A stretch of 64,000 nucleotides of DNA from Fidelibacterota bacterium (GTDB taxonomy: Bacteria > Fidelibacterota > Marinisomatia > Marinisomatales > TCS55): NCBI GenBank assembly GCA_014382015.1, contig JACNKN010000041.1:62001-126000 (forward strand), read 5' to 3'. Position numbers and translations under genes: made by a program. Under the pieces are notes generated by a model that was not told the DNA's origin, searched no databases, and saw only the letters and a program-made list of their open reading frames with translations. Shown here piece after piece: positions 38,053 through 46,975 of the stretch (positions are counted from its first letter, which is position 1; the number at the start of each line of letters is the position of its first letter).

Positions 38053-39369
38053 ATGGCAAATCCAGTTATTGCAATTGTTGGCCGCCCCAATGTGGGAAAA
38101 TCCACTTTTTTTAATCGTATTCTGAAACAGAAAAAAGCGATTGTTGATGCAATAGAAGGTATCACCCGAGATCGGATTTATGGTGACATGGATTGGGTGG
38201 GGCACAACCTGACTTTTGTGGATACGGGGGGATATATACCAGAAGACGTGGATATATTTAACAGTGCCATTCGTCAACAGGCTCAGGCAGCTGTGGCGGA
38301 AGCAGATCTTATTTTGTTTATGGTGGATGGAAAAGAAGACCCAACCGCGTCCGATAAAACATTGGCCCAATTCGTTCGGGAAACTGGGAAGAAAGCCATT
38401 TTAGTTGTTAATAAATGTGATACGTTAGAATTAGATAAACAAGTGAATGGATTCTATAAATTAGGTATAGACCCTATGCATCCCGTTTCTTCTTTATCTG
38501 GCCGCCTCACAGGTGATCTTTTAGATCTCATTTTAGATCAACTCGACTTGAAAAATACAAAGCCAATCGTGGATGATGAAAAAGGGATGCGGTTGGCCAT
38601 CGTGGGCATGCCTAATGTGGGAAAATCATCTTTAACCAACGCATTGCTCAGGAAAGAGCAATCCATTGTTACACCCATTGCAGGCACGACGCGAGATTCA
38701 ATCGATTCAATATTAAAATATTATGGAAATGAAATTACACTGGTGGATACGGCAGGACTGCGAAAGCGGAGCAAAGTGAGTGACAGTATTGAATTCTACA
38801 GTACGCTTCGAACCCAGCGAGCCATTGAACATTGTGATGTTGCCTTAGTTTTGATTGATGGGGAAAAAGGGTTTAGCAAACAGGATAAATCCATCGTGGA
38901 CTATGTCATTAAAAAGGGCAAGGGGTTGGTCCTGCTTGTGAATAAATGGGATTTGGTGGATAAGGATACCCATACCATGAAAGATTTTACGGATGAAATT
39001 GCTTACCAGTTCCGTTCATTGGCCCACTACCCCATTCTATTTATTTCTGCTTTAACCAAGCAGCGCGTTTCAAAAGTGTTGGGCACGGCACACCGTGTGT
39101 ATGAATCCAAACAAAATTCGATTTCAACATCTAAGTTAAATAAATTTCTTCGGAAATTAATTGCAAAGCAATCACCTCCAGCCACACATGGAAAGGTCAT
39201 CAATTTAAATTACATGACCCAGGTACATAGGGCACCTCATCTTTTTGTTATTTTTTCAAATCAACCCAAATTGGTACCCATGAGCTATCGTCGTTTTATT
39301 GAGAATCAACTCCGGGAGCAATTTGACTTGGTTGGAATACCGATTCGTATTTCGTTCCGGCGGAAATAA
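38053..39369 (+). CDS. der: Ribosome biogenesis GTPase Der (EngA)
   Basis: A 438-residue protein with two tandem Era-like GTPase domains: GRPNVGKSTFFNRI, DTGGY and VNKCD in the first; GMPNVGKSSLTNAL, DTAGLRKRSK and VNKWD in the second. A KH-like C-terminal domain follows (PATHGKVINLNYMTQ). Der is essential for 50S subunit assembly. The ATG at 38053 follows a palindrome GCGCGAATTCGCGC (38023-38036). Confidence 0.97.
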   Translation: MANPVIAIVGRPNVGKSTFFNRILKQKKAIVDAIEGITRDRIYGDMDWVGHNLTFVDTGGYIPEDVDIFNSAIRQQAQAAVAEADLILFMVDGKEDPTASDKTLAQFVRETGKKAILVVNKCDTLELDKQVNGFYKLGIDPMHPVSSLSGRLTGDLLDLILDQLDLKNTKPIVDDEKGMRLAIVGMPNVGKSSLTNALLRKEQSIVTPIAGTTRDSIDSILKYYGNEITLVDTAGLRKRSKVSDSIEFYSTLRTQRAIEHCDVALVLIDGEKGFSKQDKSIVDYVIKKGKGLVLLVNKWDLVDKDTHTMKDFTDEIAYQFRSLAHYPILFISALTKQRVSKVLGTAHRVYESKQNSISTSKLNKFLRKLIAKQSPPATHGKVINLNYMTQVHRAPHLFVIFSNQPKLVPMSYRRFIENQLREQFDLVGIPIRISFRRK

Positions 39370-39424
39370 TCATCCCATTTGATGGACATTCTAATTTGAT
39401 ATTAAAATTTCTGGGGATAAAAAG

Positions 39425-39498
39425 AAAAGCGAGCGCGAATTAAACCAAGGAGGGTAGTGAGGTAAAAGGAGTTGGTAAAAGAAATTCGCACTCGCTTT
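39425..39498. repeat. Long-loop inverted repeat after der
   Basis: AAAGCGAGCGCGAATT (39426-39441) is matched by AATTCGCACTCGCTTT (39483-39498) with one G-T pair, giving a 16-bp stem around a 41-base purine-rich loop containing AGGAGGG. It may be a terminator-like structure for der or a small RNA. The string AGCGCGAATT also occurs just upstream of der (38022-38031). Confidence 0.55.
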
Positions 39499-39538
39499 AC
39501 CACATTAGACACCAACTTTTGAAAAAGGTTCCCATAAA

Positions 39539-40507
39539 ATGAAAAAAATAATAACCGTTGTGATCTGGATCACATTTTGGATCTTTACTTCATCCTGCAG
39601 TCAGGATATCTCCCCCCTGACTATCGGGTTTTGGAACGTAGAAAATCTGTTTGATTTAGAGAATGATCCGGAAAAAAATGATGATGAATTTGCTGTAGGA
39701 GGACGGAAAAATGTAACCCGTGAGATTTACGATTTAAAAATAAAAAATACAGCAGAAGTTTTGGCTGATCTCAATGCGGATGTGGTGGGATTATGCGAAG
39801 TTGAGACTCAGGGGGTCCTTATAGATTTAAACGATGCCTATACCAGTAGAGACTATAAAATCGTCCATTATGAATCTCCCGATTTCAGGGGCATAGACAA
39901 TGCACTACTTTATGATCCATCTGTATTTAAGGTGGTGGAAAGCAGGGCGATTGGGAATCCACTTCCCAATGACGGTAAAACACGGGATATTCTTTACGTG
40001 GAAGGTGAATATGGGGGTGAAACAATTCATCTATTTGTGAATCATTGGCCATCCAATTATGGCGGCAGAAAAAAAGCCATTCCCAAAAGAGCCGCCACTG
40101 CTCAACTTATTGTAAAAGAAATTTCAAAAATATTATTACAGAATGCCGGTGCAGAAATTGTCCTTTTGGGGGACTTCAATGAAAATCCGGACGAAATGAA
40201 TGTTCAATCGTTAAAAACGGTTGGATTAACCAGTCTGATGGAGCCCATGATTGGAACGCCGAACATGGGTACTTATGTGTACCGTGGGCAGGATTTATTC
40301 TATGATCAAATAGTCGTCAGTGAAGGGTTAAAAGATAAACAAGGGTTGGGCCTTGATCCTGAGAGTGTGATGATCCTTGATTTAATGAAATATCGACAGC
40401 AGGAGGGAGATTATGCCCATTATCCTTTTCGCTTCTGGGCGGGAAATCGCCTATTGGGTGGTTATTCAGATCACCTGGCAGTCCGAGTGACTATTATCTT
40501 AAAATAA
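39539..40507 (+). CDS. Endonuclease/exonuclease/phosphatase-fold lipoprotein
   Basis: A 322-residue secreted protein with lipobox TSSC (Cys near residue 20) and the EEP fold motifs: GFWNVENLFD, GLCEVET, FVNHWPSNYGG, LLGDFNENPDE and the C-terminal GYSDHLAVRV. The catalytic His, Asn and Asp of the DNase I-like fold are in place. Substrates of such secreted EEP proteins include extracellular DNA and phosphodiesters; the exact one is unknown. It is a single gene between structured spacers. Confidence 0.88.
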   Translation: MKKIITVVIWITFWIFTSSCSQDISPLTIGFWNVENLFDLENDPEKNDDEFAVGGRKNVTREIYDLKIKNTAEVLADLNADVVGLCEVETQGVLIDLNDAYTSRDYKIVHYESPDFRGIDNALLYDPSVFKVVESRAIGNPLPNDGKTRDILYVEGEYGGETIHLFVNHWPSNYGGRKKAIPKRAATAQLIVKEISKILLQNAGAEIVLLGDFNENPDEMNVQSLKTVGLTSLMEPMIGTPNMGTYVYRGQDLFYDQIVVSEGLKDKQGLGLDPESVMILDLMKYRQQEGDYAHYPFRFWAGNRLLGGYSDHLAVRVTIILK

Positions 40508-40551
40508 ATCATCATATTTATTTGACCTTTTTTTTTAATTCTCCAATAAAT

Positions 40552-40768
40552 ATTTGACCCCATCTCCGCCTACCCTTCGAGGGCGGACAAGTAAATCTTC
40601 CCCCAGCCTGTTCCCATTGAAGGGCTGGTAGGCATAAAAGGAAGACTTTAATGGATGGGAAGAGATTACAAGGGTTTGGATGATTTAATTGTTTTGTAGG
40701 TGATTTTATAATTCATAATTAGAACAATATATTTTCCTCTGTCAAGGGGAAATACAAAGGGGTCAAAT
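40552..40768. repeat. Inverted-repeat-bounded intergenic element
   Basis: ATTTGACCCC (40552-40561) and GGGGTCAAAT (40759-40768) bound a 217-base non-coding segment. Inside lie CCCTTCGAGGG, CCAGCC/GGCTGG (about 40606-40631) and a near-complementary AAATCTTCC/GGAAGACTT pair. It could be a MITE-like remnant or a structured RNA. The 276-base gap between the convergent genes holds nothing else recognisable. Confidence 0.4.
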
Positions 40769-40783
40769 GATTTGGGAAAACTT

Positions 40784-42727
40784 TCAGCTCTTAGGGGAAT
40801 ACCAAATTGGAGACGACCAGGCTCTTTCACGGACGGTCATTGAAATATGGTCCGGATATTGAGTACCGTACCTTATTTGATCCCATAATTGCCAGCTCGC
40901 TGTGGGTATTTCAATCACCCGTACATAGTAGAATGCCTTCGCTTCCGGATCAAATTCCGGATCATTCCAAACCACCAACAATTCTTCCGCACCCACATCG
41001 GTTGAAAAAGCGCCTGTTTTTAAATCGACAGTCGCACCATTATCTGAAACACTGCCATCCGCATTTATATTTCGTCTATCCGAAAGGGCCACATTAAAAA
41101 TCTTCTCATGGAGTTCCCCATCTTTATGCCATCCTTTTACAACCTGGATTCGATCCAGATTTGCGCCGATAGAATCTTTTTTAGCCCAAATGAGGAATTC
41201 AGCCTTGGCCGTATTGTTAGGTAAGTCTTTTCCCATAGGTACACCATTCGCATAGCCATCTTTCACCAATGCTTCATTAGATACATAATCATTCAGGAAA
41301 CCATTACCGCCAAAAAACCGTAATTGAATCCGGCTGCCACTGGTGGCATAGCATTCTTTAGATTTTAATGCATCGTATATATATCCCCGAGAATTTTCCT
41401 CGGCCCAGACTGCCACCAATCCGCCGGGATTAACCACTTCATAGATATGTAACGATTCATCCAATACCCATCGTTGGGCAGCGCGGGCTTCCGGGAAAAA
41501 ATCTGCAATAGCGTTATTCCCCGTATTGCTGTTTTCTTCCACTTTTCCCGGTGTAGCTGTGTGGGTATCGGTGCTGCCAATCATGCCAAATTTGAAAGGA
41601 TTGACGCCATGGGTGTGCTCATGTTCCAAGCCTTTTTTCAGGGCCCACCGAACGTAATTGTTTTCCTGGGGTGGGAGATGGGCATAGTTTTCGAATCCGG
41701 CAAATTCATCATTTTTCCAAAAGGCAGCATGGACCTCCGAACTACCTTTTGCTTGATGTACTTCTACCAACGGTTCAAAATCCTGACGCAGTTGGGCATA
41801 TTCTTTTGTCATAGGATTTCCATTCGCATCCCTGTCAGAAAAAGCACCGCCATCGGCCAAGTTTGTATTATGGGGGATGGCCATGGCGGTGGCGCCCTCA
41901 TCGGTGATGTGCTGAAGCCATGTCCACAGTGCTTCTTCGTGTTTTAATTCAAAAGAACTCAATGGATAGTCAGGGAGCATCATATCCCGGAAAATTATAT
42001 TTCGGTGAAGGTGGGCTCTTCCGCTTGTATGGGACCACTCATAACCGGCGAATGTAGTGAATTTTCCCGGCTCATAATGTTTTTCTGCTGCATCCAGGAT
42101 AATGTCCCAAGCCTGAGTCGTGGTGCTGTATCCTCTGAAAAAACGGGGATGGGTTGGATCCTCTTCTCCTGCATTATGGAGGGCTGCATTAAATAATTTC
42201 CGCTGTCGCGTTGTATCGATGTACACGGGACTATCCGGATCATGGATAGAATAAATGGGTTCATCCGGTTCGTGGATGGCTCGAAATAATCGGGGTAAGA
42301 TAGCATTATGACCCGGTTCGTCTGCATTTTGAACCGTCATCAATTCGCCAATCGCTTCTGCATGATCCGTGACCGCAGAAAAATCCAGGGGCCGTTCGAT
42401 TTGTACCTTTTTACCGAATATTTTTATGGCCTCACCTCGGGCAAAATTGTAAGCATCTTCCGGGTTGGCCAATGTGCCGCCCACATATGCATCTAAAGAC
42501 AGAGAGGTGTGAACATGCAAATCGCCAAAGTACAGATTTCGCTGGGGATTGGGTGTTAACTGGTTTTCTTCTCTAAATCGATCGGTACGGGTTTTATCCG
42601 TGATGGGGTTGGGTACTGGATCTAAAATTGGACCATCGGGGAATAAGCTTTTATAGATGATGCTTCCCACCAAAAGAACAAGGATTAGGGTGGTAATTAA
42701 GATATTTTGTTTATTTGGTTTTGCCAT
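40784..42727 (-). CDS. DUF3604 family protein, membrane-anchored
   Basis: A 647-residue protein with one N-terminal membrane segment (about 9-27) and a long DUF3604 domain: NLYFGDLHVHTSLSLDAYVGG at the start of the PHP-like core, FSAVTDHAE, TFAGYEWSHTSG, MAIPHNTNLADGG and GMIGSTDTHTATPG. The His/Asp pattern resembles the PHP metal-binding fold, suggesting a metal-dependent hydrolase. DUF3604 proteins are frequent in marine bacteria; their substrate is not known. Single-gene transcript. Confidence 0.9.
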   Translation of the reverse strand: MAKPNKQNILITTLILVLLVGSIIYKSLFPDGPILDPVPNPITDKTRTDRFREENQLTPNPQRNLYFGDLHVHTSLSLDAYVGGTLANPEDAYNFARGEAIKIFGKKVQIERPLDFSAVTDHAEAIGELMTVQNADEPGHNAILPRLFRAIHEPDEPIYSIHDPDSPVYIDTTRQRKLFNAALHNAGEEDPTHPRFFRGYSTTTQAWDIILDAAEKHYEPGKFTTFAGYEWSHTSGRAHLHRNIIFRDMMLPDYPLSSFELKHEEALWTWLQHITDEGATAMAIPHNTNLADGGAFSDRDANGNPMTKEYAQLRQDFEPLVEVHQAKGSSEVHAAFWKNDEFAGFENYAHLPPQENNYVRWALKKGLEHEHTHGVNPFKFGMIGSTDTHTATPGKVEENSNTGNNAIADFFPEARAAQRWVLDESLHIYEVVNPGGLVAVWAEENSRGYIYDALKSKECYATSGSRIQLRFFGGNGFLNDYVSNEALVKDGYANGVPMGKDLPNNTAKAEFLIWAKKDSIGANLDRIQVVKGWHKDGELHEKIFNVALSDRRNINADGSVSDNGATVDLKTGAFSTDVGAEELLVVWNDPEFDPEAKAFYYVRVIEIPTASWQLWDQIRYGTQYPDHISMTVRERAWSSPIWYSPKS

Positions 42728-43031
42728 GGGTGTAAATCGCTTTGGTTTCTTTGAGTGGTTCTATATTTTTTAAAATAATTTCCCGGGTTAAGGGGTCGAA
42801 ACGTAAGACATTTTTTCTTTTTCAATCTATAATTATCACTTTTTGTTTTTCGGTGAATATTTAATTTGTCTCCCAAAATAAACTAATATAATTTTGCCGG
42901 CCTTCTATCGAAAGAAAAGGTGCTTTTTAACACAAGAATTCATGACGCGGGGTGCCTGCCCGACTGAAGTCATTCAGGCGGGGAGCAGTCAAGTAACTGC
43001 AACCGGTATACCGATTGTCAAAAAGACATGA
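42728..43031. other. Intergenic region upstream of initiator tRNA
   Basis: No coding frame. The first 120 bases are AT-rich and carry a promoter for the tRNA. The second half contains CATGACGCGGGGTG (42941-42954), an exact copy of the 14 bases at the tRNA 5' end (43027-43040). After it comes a hairpin (CCCGACTGAA / TTCAGGCGGG with one mismatch, about 42959-42982) and GGGGAGCAGTCAAGTAACTGC, a degenerate match to the tRNA D-arm region. Confidence 0.5.
42865..42896 (+). promoter_or_regulatory. Bacteroidetes-type promoter upstream of tRNA-fMet
   Basis: TTTG (42865-42868), a 20-base spacer and TAATTTTG (42889-42896) fit TTTG-N19/20-TAnnTTTG exactly. A normal TATAAT -10 (42887-42892) overlaps it, so both sigma styles are conceivable. 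Transcription would start near 42902, 130 bases before the tRNA. Confidence 0.45.
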
Positions 43032-43105
<74 letters not shown>

Positions 43106-43113
43106 CAAAAACC

Positions 43114-43140
43114 AAAAAGGTCTCGAAAGAGGCCTTTTTT
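43114..43140 (+). terminator. Terminator after initiator tRNA
   Basis: The stem AAAAAGGTCTC (43114-43124) / GAGGCCTTTTT (43129-43139) has a GAAA tetraloop, one T-G pair, and ends in a T-run. Confidence 0.92.
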
Positions 43141-43239
43141 GATTTGTAAACATTAGCAAGTCAGTCTTAAAATATTTTGTAATTTCAATTACTATTATTT
43201 AGTAGAAGAAAGCTGTTCAATCATTTAAAGGATTACGAA

Positions 43240-45141
43240 ATGACTAAATATTTAATTTTGAAAACTTGGGTTCTCTCAATACTATTATTGAGCCTTTCTG
43301 TACTCCAAGCCCAATCCTCCAAGGATATTTGGACTCAATTAGAATCCATCGCAGTGATAGATCAAAAAGTCATGATGCCTATGCGGGATGGTGTACGTCT
43401 GGCCACAGATATTTATCGGCCAAAGACAGACGAACCTGTGCCCATTATTTTTTCTCGAACGCCTTATAATTTTAATACTTGGAAAGAGGGTAAAAAAACC
43501 ACTCGGACGGCAATCCGCGCTTATGAAGCAGTAAAAAGAGGTTATGCTTATGTGGTTCAGAATGAAAGAGGACGATATTATTCTGAAGGAGAATGGGATA
43601 TTTTAGGTACACCCCTCACCGATGGCTATGATGCATTCACATGGATGAAGAATCAATCTTGGTCCAACGGGAAAATTGGAACATATGGTTGTTCATCCAC
43701 AGCGGAATGGCAAATGGCTGTGGCCGCGCTGGATCACCCATCTCACGCAGCCATGGTTCCCATGGGTTTTGGGGCTGGCGTAGGTCGAGTTGGGGATTTT
43801 TATGAGCAGGGAAACTGGTATAGGGGTGGTGCCCAGCAGATGTTATTTACCGCATGGCTGTATGGCGTAGAACACGACAAGTTTAAGCCCAGGATTCCTG
43901 CCGGGGCTTCTCAGGAAGATCTCATTCGTATCTCCCGTTTTTATGATCTGGCACCGGAAAATCCTTCCATTGATATGTCAGAAGCACTGTCCCATTTACC
44001 AGTATCGGATATTTTAAAAAACGTCAATGGGAAAAAAGAAGTATACGATAAAATGATTTTTAGGAAACCCAACGATCCGGCTTGGTATACGGGGGGATTA
44101 TATCACGATGATATGGGCTTCGGGGTTCCAAGTTTTTGGTTTTGCTCCTGGTATGATGTCTCTATCAGTCCGAACCTGGCTTTATTCAACCATGTGAGAA
44201 ACAATATCAAAGATCCAGCTGTTTCAAATAATCAGTATTTGGTGATTGCACCCACACTCCATTGTGCTTACACCCGGGCCACAGAAAATACAATTGTGGG
44301 CGAAAGAAATGTGGGAGATGCCCGTTTAAACTATGACGAGCAGATTTATAGCTGGTTTGATTTGTGGCTCAAAGGGGAGAAGAATGGTTTTAAGGAAAAC
44401 ACTCCCCGGGTGCAGTATTATACCATGGGTTCAAACCAATGGCAGCAGGCAGAACAATGGCCGCCCAAATCTGCCAAAATGAAGACTTTTTACCTATCCA
44501 GCAAGGGTGGTGCCAATAGTTTATACGGCGATGGAAAATTGGGTAAAGCTAAGCCCGGGAAAAAAACTCCCCATGATTCGTTTACTTATGACCCCATGAA
44601 TCCGGTTAAATCCTACGGTGGGAATGTCTGTTGTACAGGGAATGCAGTAAAAGGTGGCTCATTCGATCAACAGCATATAGAAACGCGAAATGATATTCTT
44701 GTATATACGTCTGCACCTCTGAACAAGGGTATTGAAGTATCAGGATTTATTGAAACAACCCTTTATGTTGCCTCAGATGTAAAGGATACTGATTTTACCA
44801 TTAAACTCATTGATGTGTACCCCGATGGACGGGCATATAATTTGGATGAAACGATTCAACGTGTCCGTTATAGAAATGGGTATGACAAAGAAGAATTCAT
44901 GAAAAAGGGGCGCGTTTACAAAATAGAAATGACACCCATGTCAACCAGTAACTATTTTGAAAAAGGACACCAGATTCGGATTGAAATATCCAGTAGTAAT
45001 TTCCCCAGATTTACGCGTAATCTGAATACCGGCGGTAATAATTTTGATGAGTCAGAGGGCGTGGTTGCAAATAACCAGATTCATCATAGTTTAAAATATC
45101 CATCCCAAATCAGATTGCCCATAATAAATAATGCTAAATAA
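43240..45141 (+). CDS. Secreted CocE/NonD (X-Pro dipeptidyl-peptidase S15) family hydrolase
   Basis: A 633-residue protein with a signal peptide (to about residue 25, VLQAQ). The alpha/beta-hydrolase domain has [29 protein letters not shown] and the nucleophile elbow [12 protein letters not shown] (likely S152). The C-terminal jelly-roll domain includes [17 protein letters not shown] and [20 protein letters not shown]. Family members hydrolyse peptides after Pro, acyl amides or esters. The elbow G-C-S-S departs from the usual G-x-S-Y-x-G. Substrate unknown. Confidence 0.9.
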   Translation: MTKYLILKTWVLSILLLSLSVLQAQSSKDIWTQLESIAVIDQKVMMPMRDGVRLATDIYRPKTDEPVPIIFSRTPYNFNTWKEGKKTTRTAIRAYEAVKRGYAYVVQNERGRYYSEGEWDILGTPLTDGYDAFTWMKNQSWSNGKIGTYGCSSTAEWQMAVAALDHPSHAAMVPMGFGAGVGRVGDFYEQGNWYRGGAQQMLFTAWLYGVEHDKFKPRIPAGASQEDLIRISRFYDLAPENPSIDMSEALSHLPVSDILKNVNGKKEVYDKMIFRKPNDPAWYTGGLYHDDMGFGVPSFWFCSWYDVSISPNLALFNHVRNNIKDPAVSNNQYLVIAPTLHCAYTRATENTIVGERNVGDARLNYDEQIYSWFDLWLKGEKNGFKENTPRVQYYTMGSNQWQQAEQWPPKSAKMKTFYLSSKGGANSLYGDGKLGKAKPGKKTPHDSFTYDPMNPVKSYGGNVCCTGNAVKGGSFDQQHIETRNDILVYTSAPLNKGIEVSGFIETTLYVASDVKDTDFTIKLIDVYPDGRAYNLDETIQRVRYRNGYDKEEFMKKGRVYKIEMTPMSTSNYFEKGHQIRIEISSSNFPRFTRNLNTGGNNFDESEGVVANNQIHHSLKYPSQIRLPIINNAK

Positions 45142-45159
45142 TTTTCTTGGAATAAATTC

Positions 45160-45537
45160 TTGGAGATTAAGATTAAAGAAGTAAATAATGTATCAAAGAA
45201 TGGGCAGTTGACTAACCCCCGTCTGATCCGGGAAAAGGAGACTGTAGATGCCATGATTCAGATTTATTGTTCCAATAATCATAACACTGAATCGGATCTA
45301 TGTGCAGAATGTACACACCTTTCAGATTATGCAGAACATCGATTGATTCACTGTCCATTCGATGAAAATAAACCTACGTGCGTCAAATGTGAAATTCATT
45401 GTTATACTCGGGAGATGAAAAACGAAATAAAAATGGTTATGAAATATGCAGGGCCAAGGATGCTTTTTCGTCATCCCTTATTAACGATTCGCCATTATAT
45501 TAATGAGCATAAGTCCATGGGTAAACTGGAGGAGTAA
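45160..45537 (+). CDS. YgbA-like 'nitrous oxide-stimulated promoter' family protein
   Basis: A 125-residue soluble protein with REKETVDAMIQIYCSNNH near the start and a Cys-rich core, CAECTHLSDYAEHRLIHCPF then CVKCEIHCYTREMK, matching the YgbA_NO family. In Enterobacteria ygbA is induced by nitric oxide; the Cys set could hold metal or an Fe-S cluster. The start is uncertain: TTG at 45160 is the first candidate and leaves about 24 residues before the conserved part. It follows the S15 hydrolase by 18 bases. Confidence 0.8.
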   Translation: MEIKIKEVNNVSKNGQLTNPRLIREKETVDAMIQIYCSNNHNTESDLCAECTHLSDYAEHRLIHCPFDENKPTCVKCEIHCYTREMKNEIKMVMKYAGPRMLFRHPLLTIRHYINEHKSMGKLEE

Positions 45538-45618
45538 AACCATAGATTTAATAAAGTAAGAAGGCTTTTATACACGTTTGACCTGTTTTAGGGGCGCTTT
45601 TATCTTTAGATTTGGTAT

Positions 45619-46206
45619 ATGAAAAATATGTTCGGACTTATACCAGTCAACTCTTTTTTAAAAACGACACTTTTTATTTTAATCTTTTCCGGCTGTTCCA
45701 ACTTAATGAAGCAGCAAGATCAAATTCCATTTGAACCACCTGCTAAACTAAACTATAAAAAACATTTTACACGTCATCAATCGACCCTCGATCCTATTGA
45801 GGGTATTTGGACTGAATATGTAGTGGGAACCCTTTCTGAAGACGGAAAAGTTATCAAACGGAAGGAAATTCCAAAACGGGCCATCTGGATCATTATTAAA
45901 AGTAAAGGAGAATACCGGATTTTAAATGAATATGGCGAGCAGAATAAATTTATCGCTTCCTTTAAACGAACTCCTAAAAAAAATACATATACTTTTAATG
46001 TATATTATTTGGAATCAAAAGACCGTGTGATGGCGGAGGCTACATTGGTTAACGGTAATCGGTTAGAAATGGCATTTGACGCCCCGAAAGGTATTTTTGA
46101 AGAAAACTATAAAGAATTTATGGGTCCCAATCATTCTGCCGGTTCCGATAAACAATTAACATTGCATTGGCAATTTAACTGGTTGAAAAGCTTTCCACAT
46201 GATTGA
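45619..46206 (+). CDS. Lipoprotein of unknown function
   Basis: A 195-residue protein with a signal and lipobox FSGC (Cys near residue 26). The mature part is beta-rich with the recurrent pattern IEGIWTEYVVGTLSEDGKVI, IIIKSKGEYRILNEYG and MAEATLVNGNRLEMAFDAP, reminiscent of a lipocalin-like barrel but not assignable. Its last eight bases overlap the TauE/SafE gene start. A TTTG-N20-TATCTTTA promoter-like pair (45577-45608) lies immediately upstream. Confidence 0.7.
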   Translation: MKNMFGLIPVNSFLKTTLFILIFSGCSNLMKQQDQIPFEPPAKLNYKKHFTRHQSTLDPIEGIWTEYVVGTLSEDGKVIKRKEIPKRAIWIIIKSKGEYRILNEYGEQNKFIASFKRTPKKNTYTFNVYYLESKDRVMAEATLVNGNRLEMAFDAPKGIFEENYKEFMGPNHSAGSDKQLTLHWQFNWLKSFPHD

Positions 46207-46957
46207 AACCATTATTCTTATCATTGCCGCTTTTTTGACGTCCATGCTTTCTGCCATTATAGGTATGGGCGGCGGGGTGACCCTCCTGGGAATTATGGCA
46301 GTCATTATTCCGGAAGGATATATGGTGGTGGCGCTCCATGGCGTCATTCAATTGGTAAGTAATGTGACTCGAAGTGTTGTGTATAGAACCCATCTCCATC
46401 GGCCCATATTCAATCAGTTTGTTATGGGTGTTATTCCCGGATTGATTCTGGCTGTAATTATCATCCTGGGATTAATGAAATGGGTAGATGTGCATTCTGC
46501 CAGCGAAATTAAAATAGATTTCCTGAAACCCTTAATCGGAATCTATATCCTATGGTTTTTATTGCTCAGGAAAAAGGGTAAACCTGTGGCTGAGAATGCA
46601 TTCTTGTGGATGGGAGGACTCAGTGGGTTGGTTACCGTTTTTATTGGTGCTTCAGGACCATTAATCGCACCATTTTTCATTAATAAAGAAATCACGAAAG
46701 AAAATGTGATTTCTACAAAGGCGGCATGTCAAGCTGTGGGTCACCTTGGGAAAATGCCTATTTTTATATTTTTGTTTGATGTGAACTATTTATCAGAATG
46801 GACAATTTTGCTTCCATTGGTTTTTGCCGTGTATTTCGGAACAAAACTTGGGAAACGGATGTTGGGAAAATTACCAGAAGCCACATTTAAATTGATATTT
46901 AAAATTGTCCTGGCACTCATTGCGGTCCGATTGATTCTTTTCGGTTTTATCCAATAA
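46199..46957 (+). CDS. Sulfite exporter TauE/SafE family membrane permease
   Basis: A 252-residue protein with about seven hydrophobic segments. The two TauE/SafE signatures are the repeat starts SAIIGMGGGVTLLGIMAVII and GGLSGLVTVFIGASGPLIAPFF. The family moves organic or inorganic sulfur-containing anions and related acids across the inner membrane. It overlaps the upstream lipoprotein gene and is followed 18 bases later by an amine oxidase gene. Confidence 0.9.
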   Translation: MIETIILIIAAFLTSMLSAIIGMGGGVTLLGIMAVIIPEGYMVVALHGVIQLVSNVTRSVVYRTHLHRPIFNQFVMGVIPGLILAVIIILGLMKWVDVHSASEIKIDFLKPLIGIYILWFLLLRKKGKPVAENAFLWMGGLSGLVTVFIGASGPLIAPFFINKEITKENVISTKAACQAVGHLGKMPIFIFLFDVNYLSEWTILLPLVFAVYFGTKLGKRMLGKLPEATFKLIFKIVLALIAVRLILFGFIQ

Positions 46958-46975
46958 AGTTTCCAGGACCTTGTA

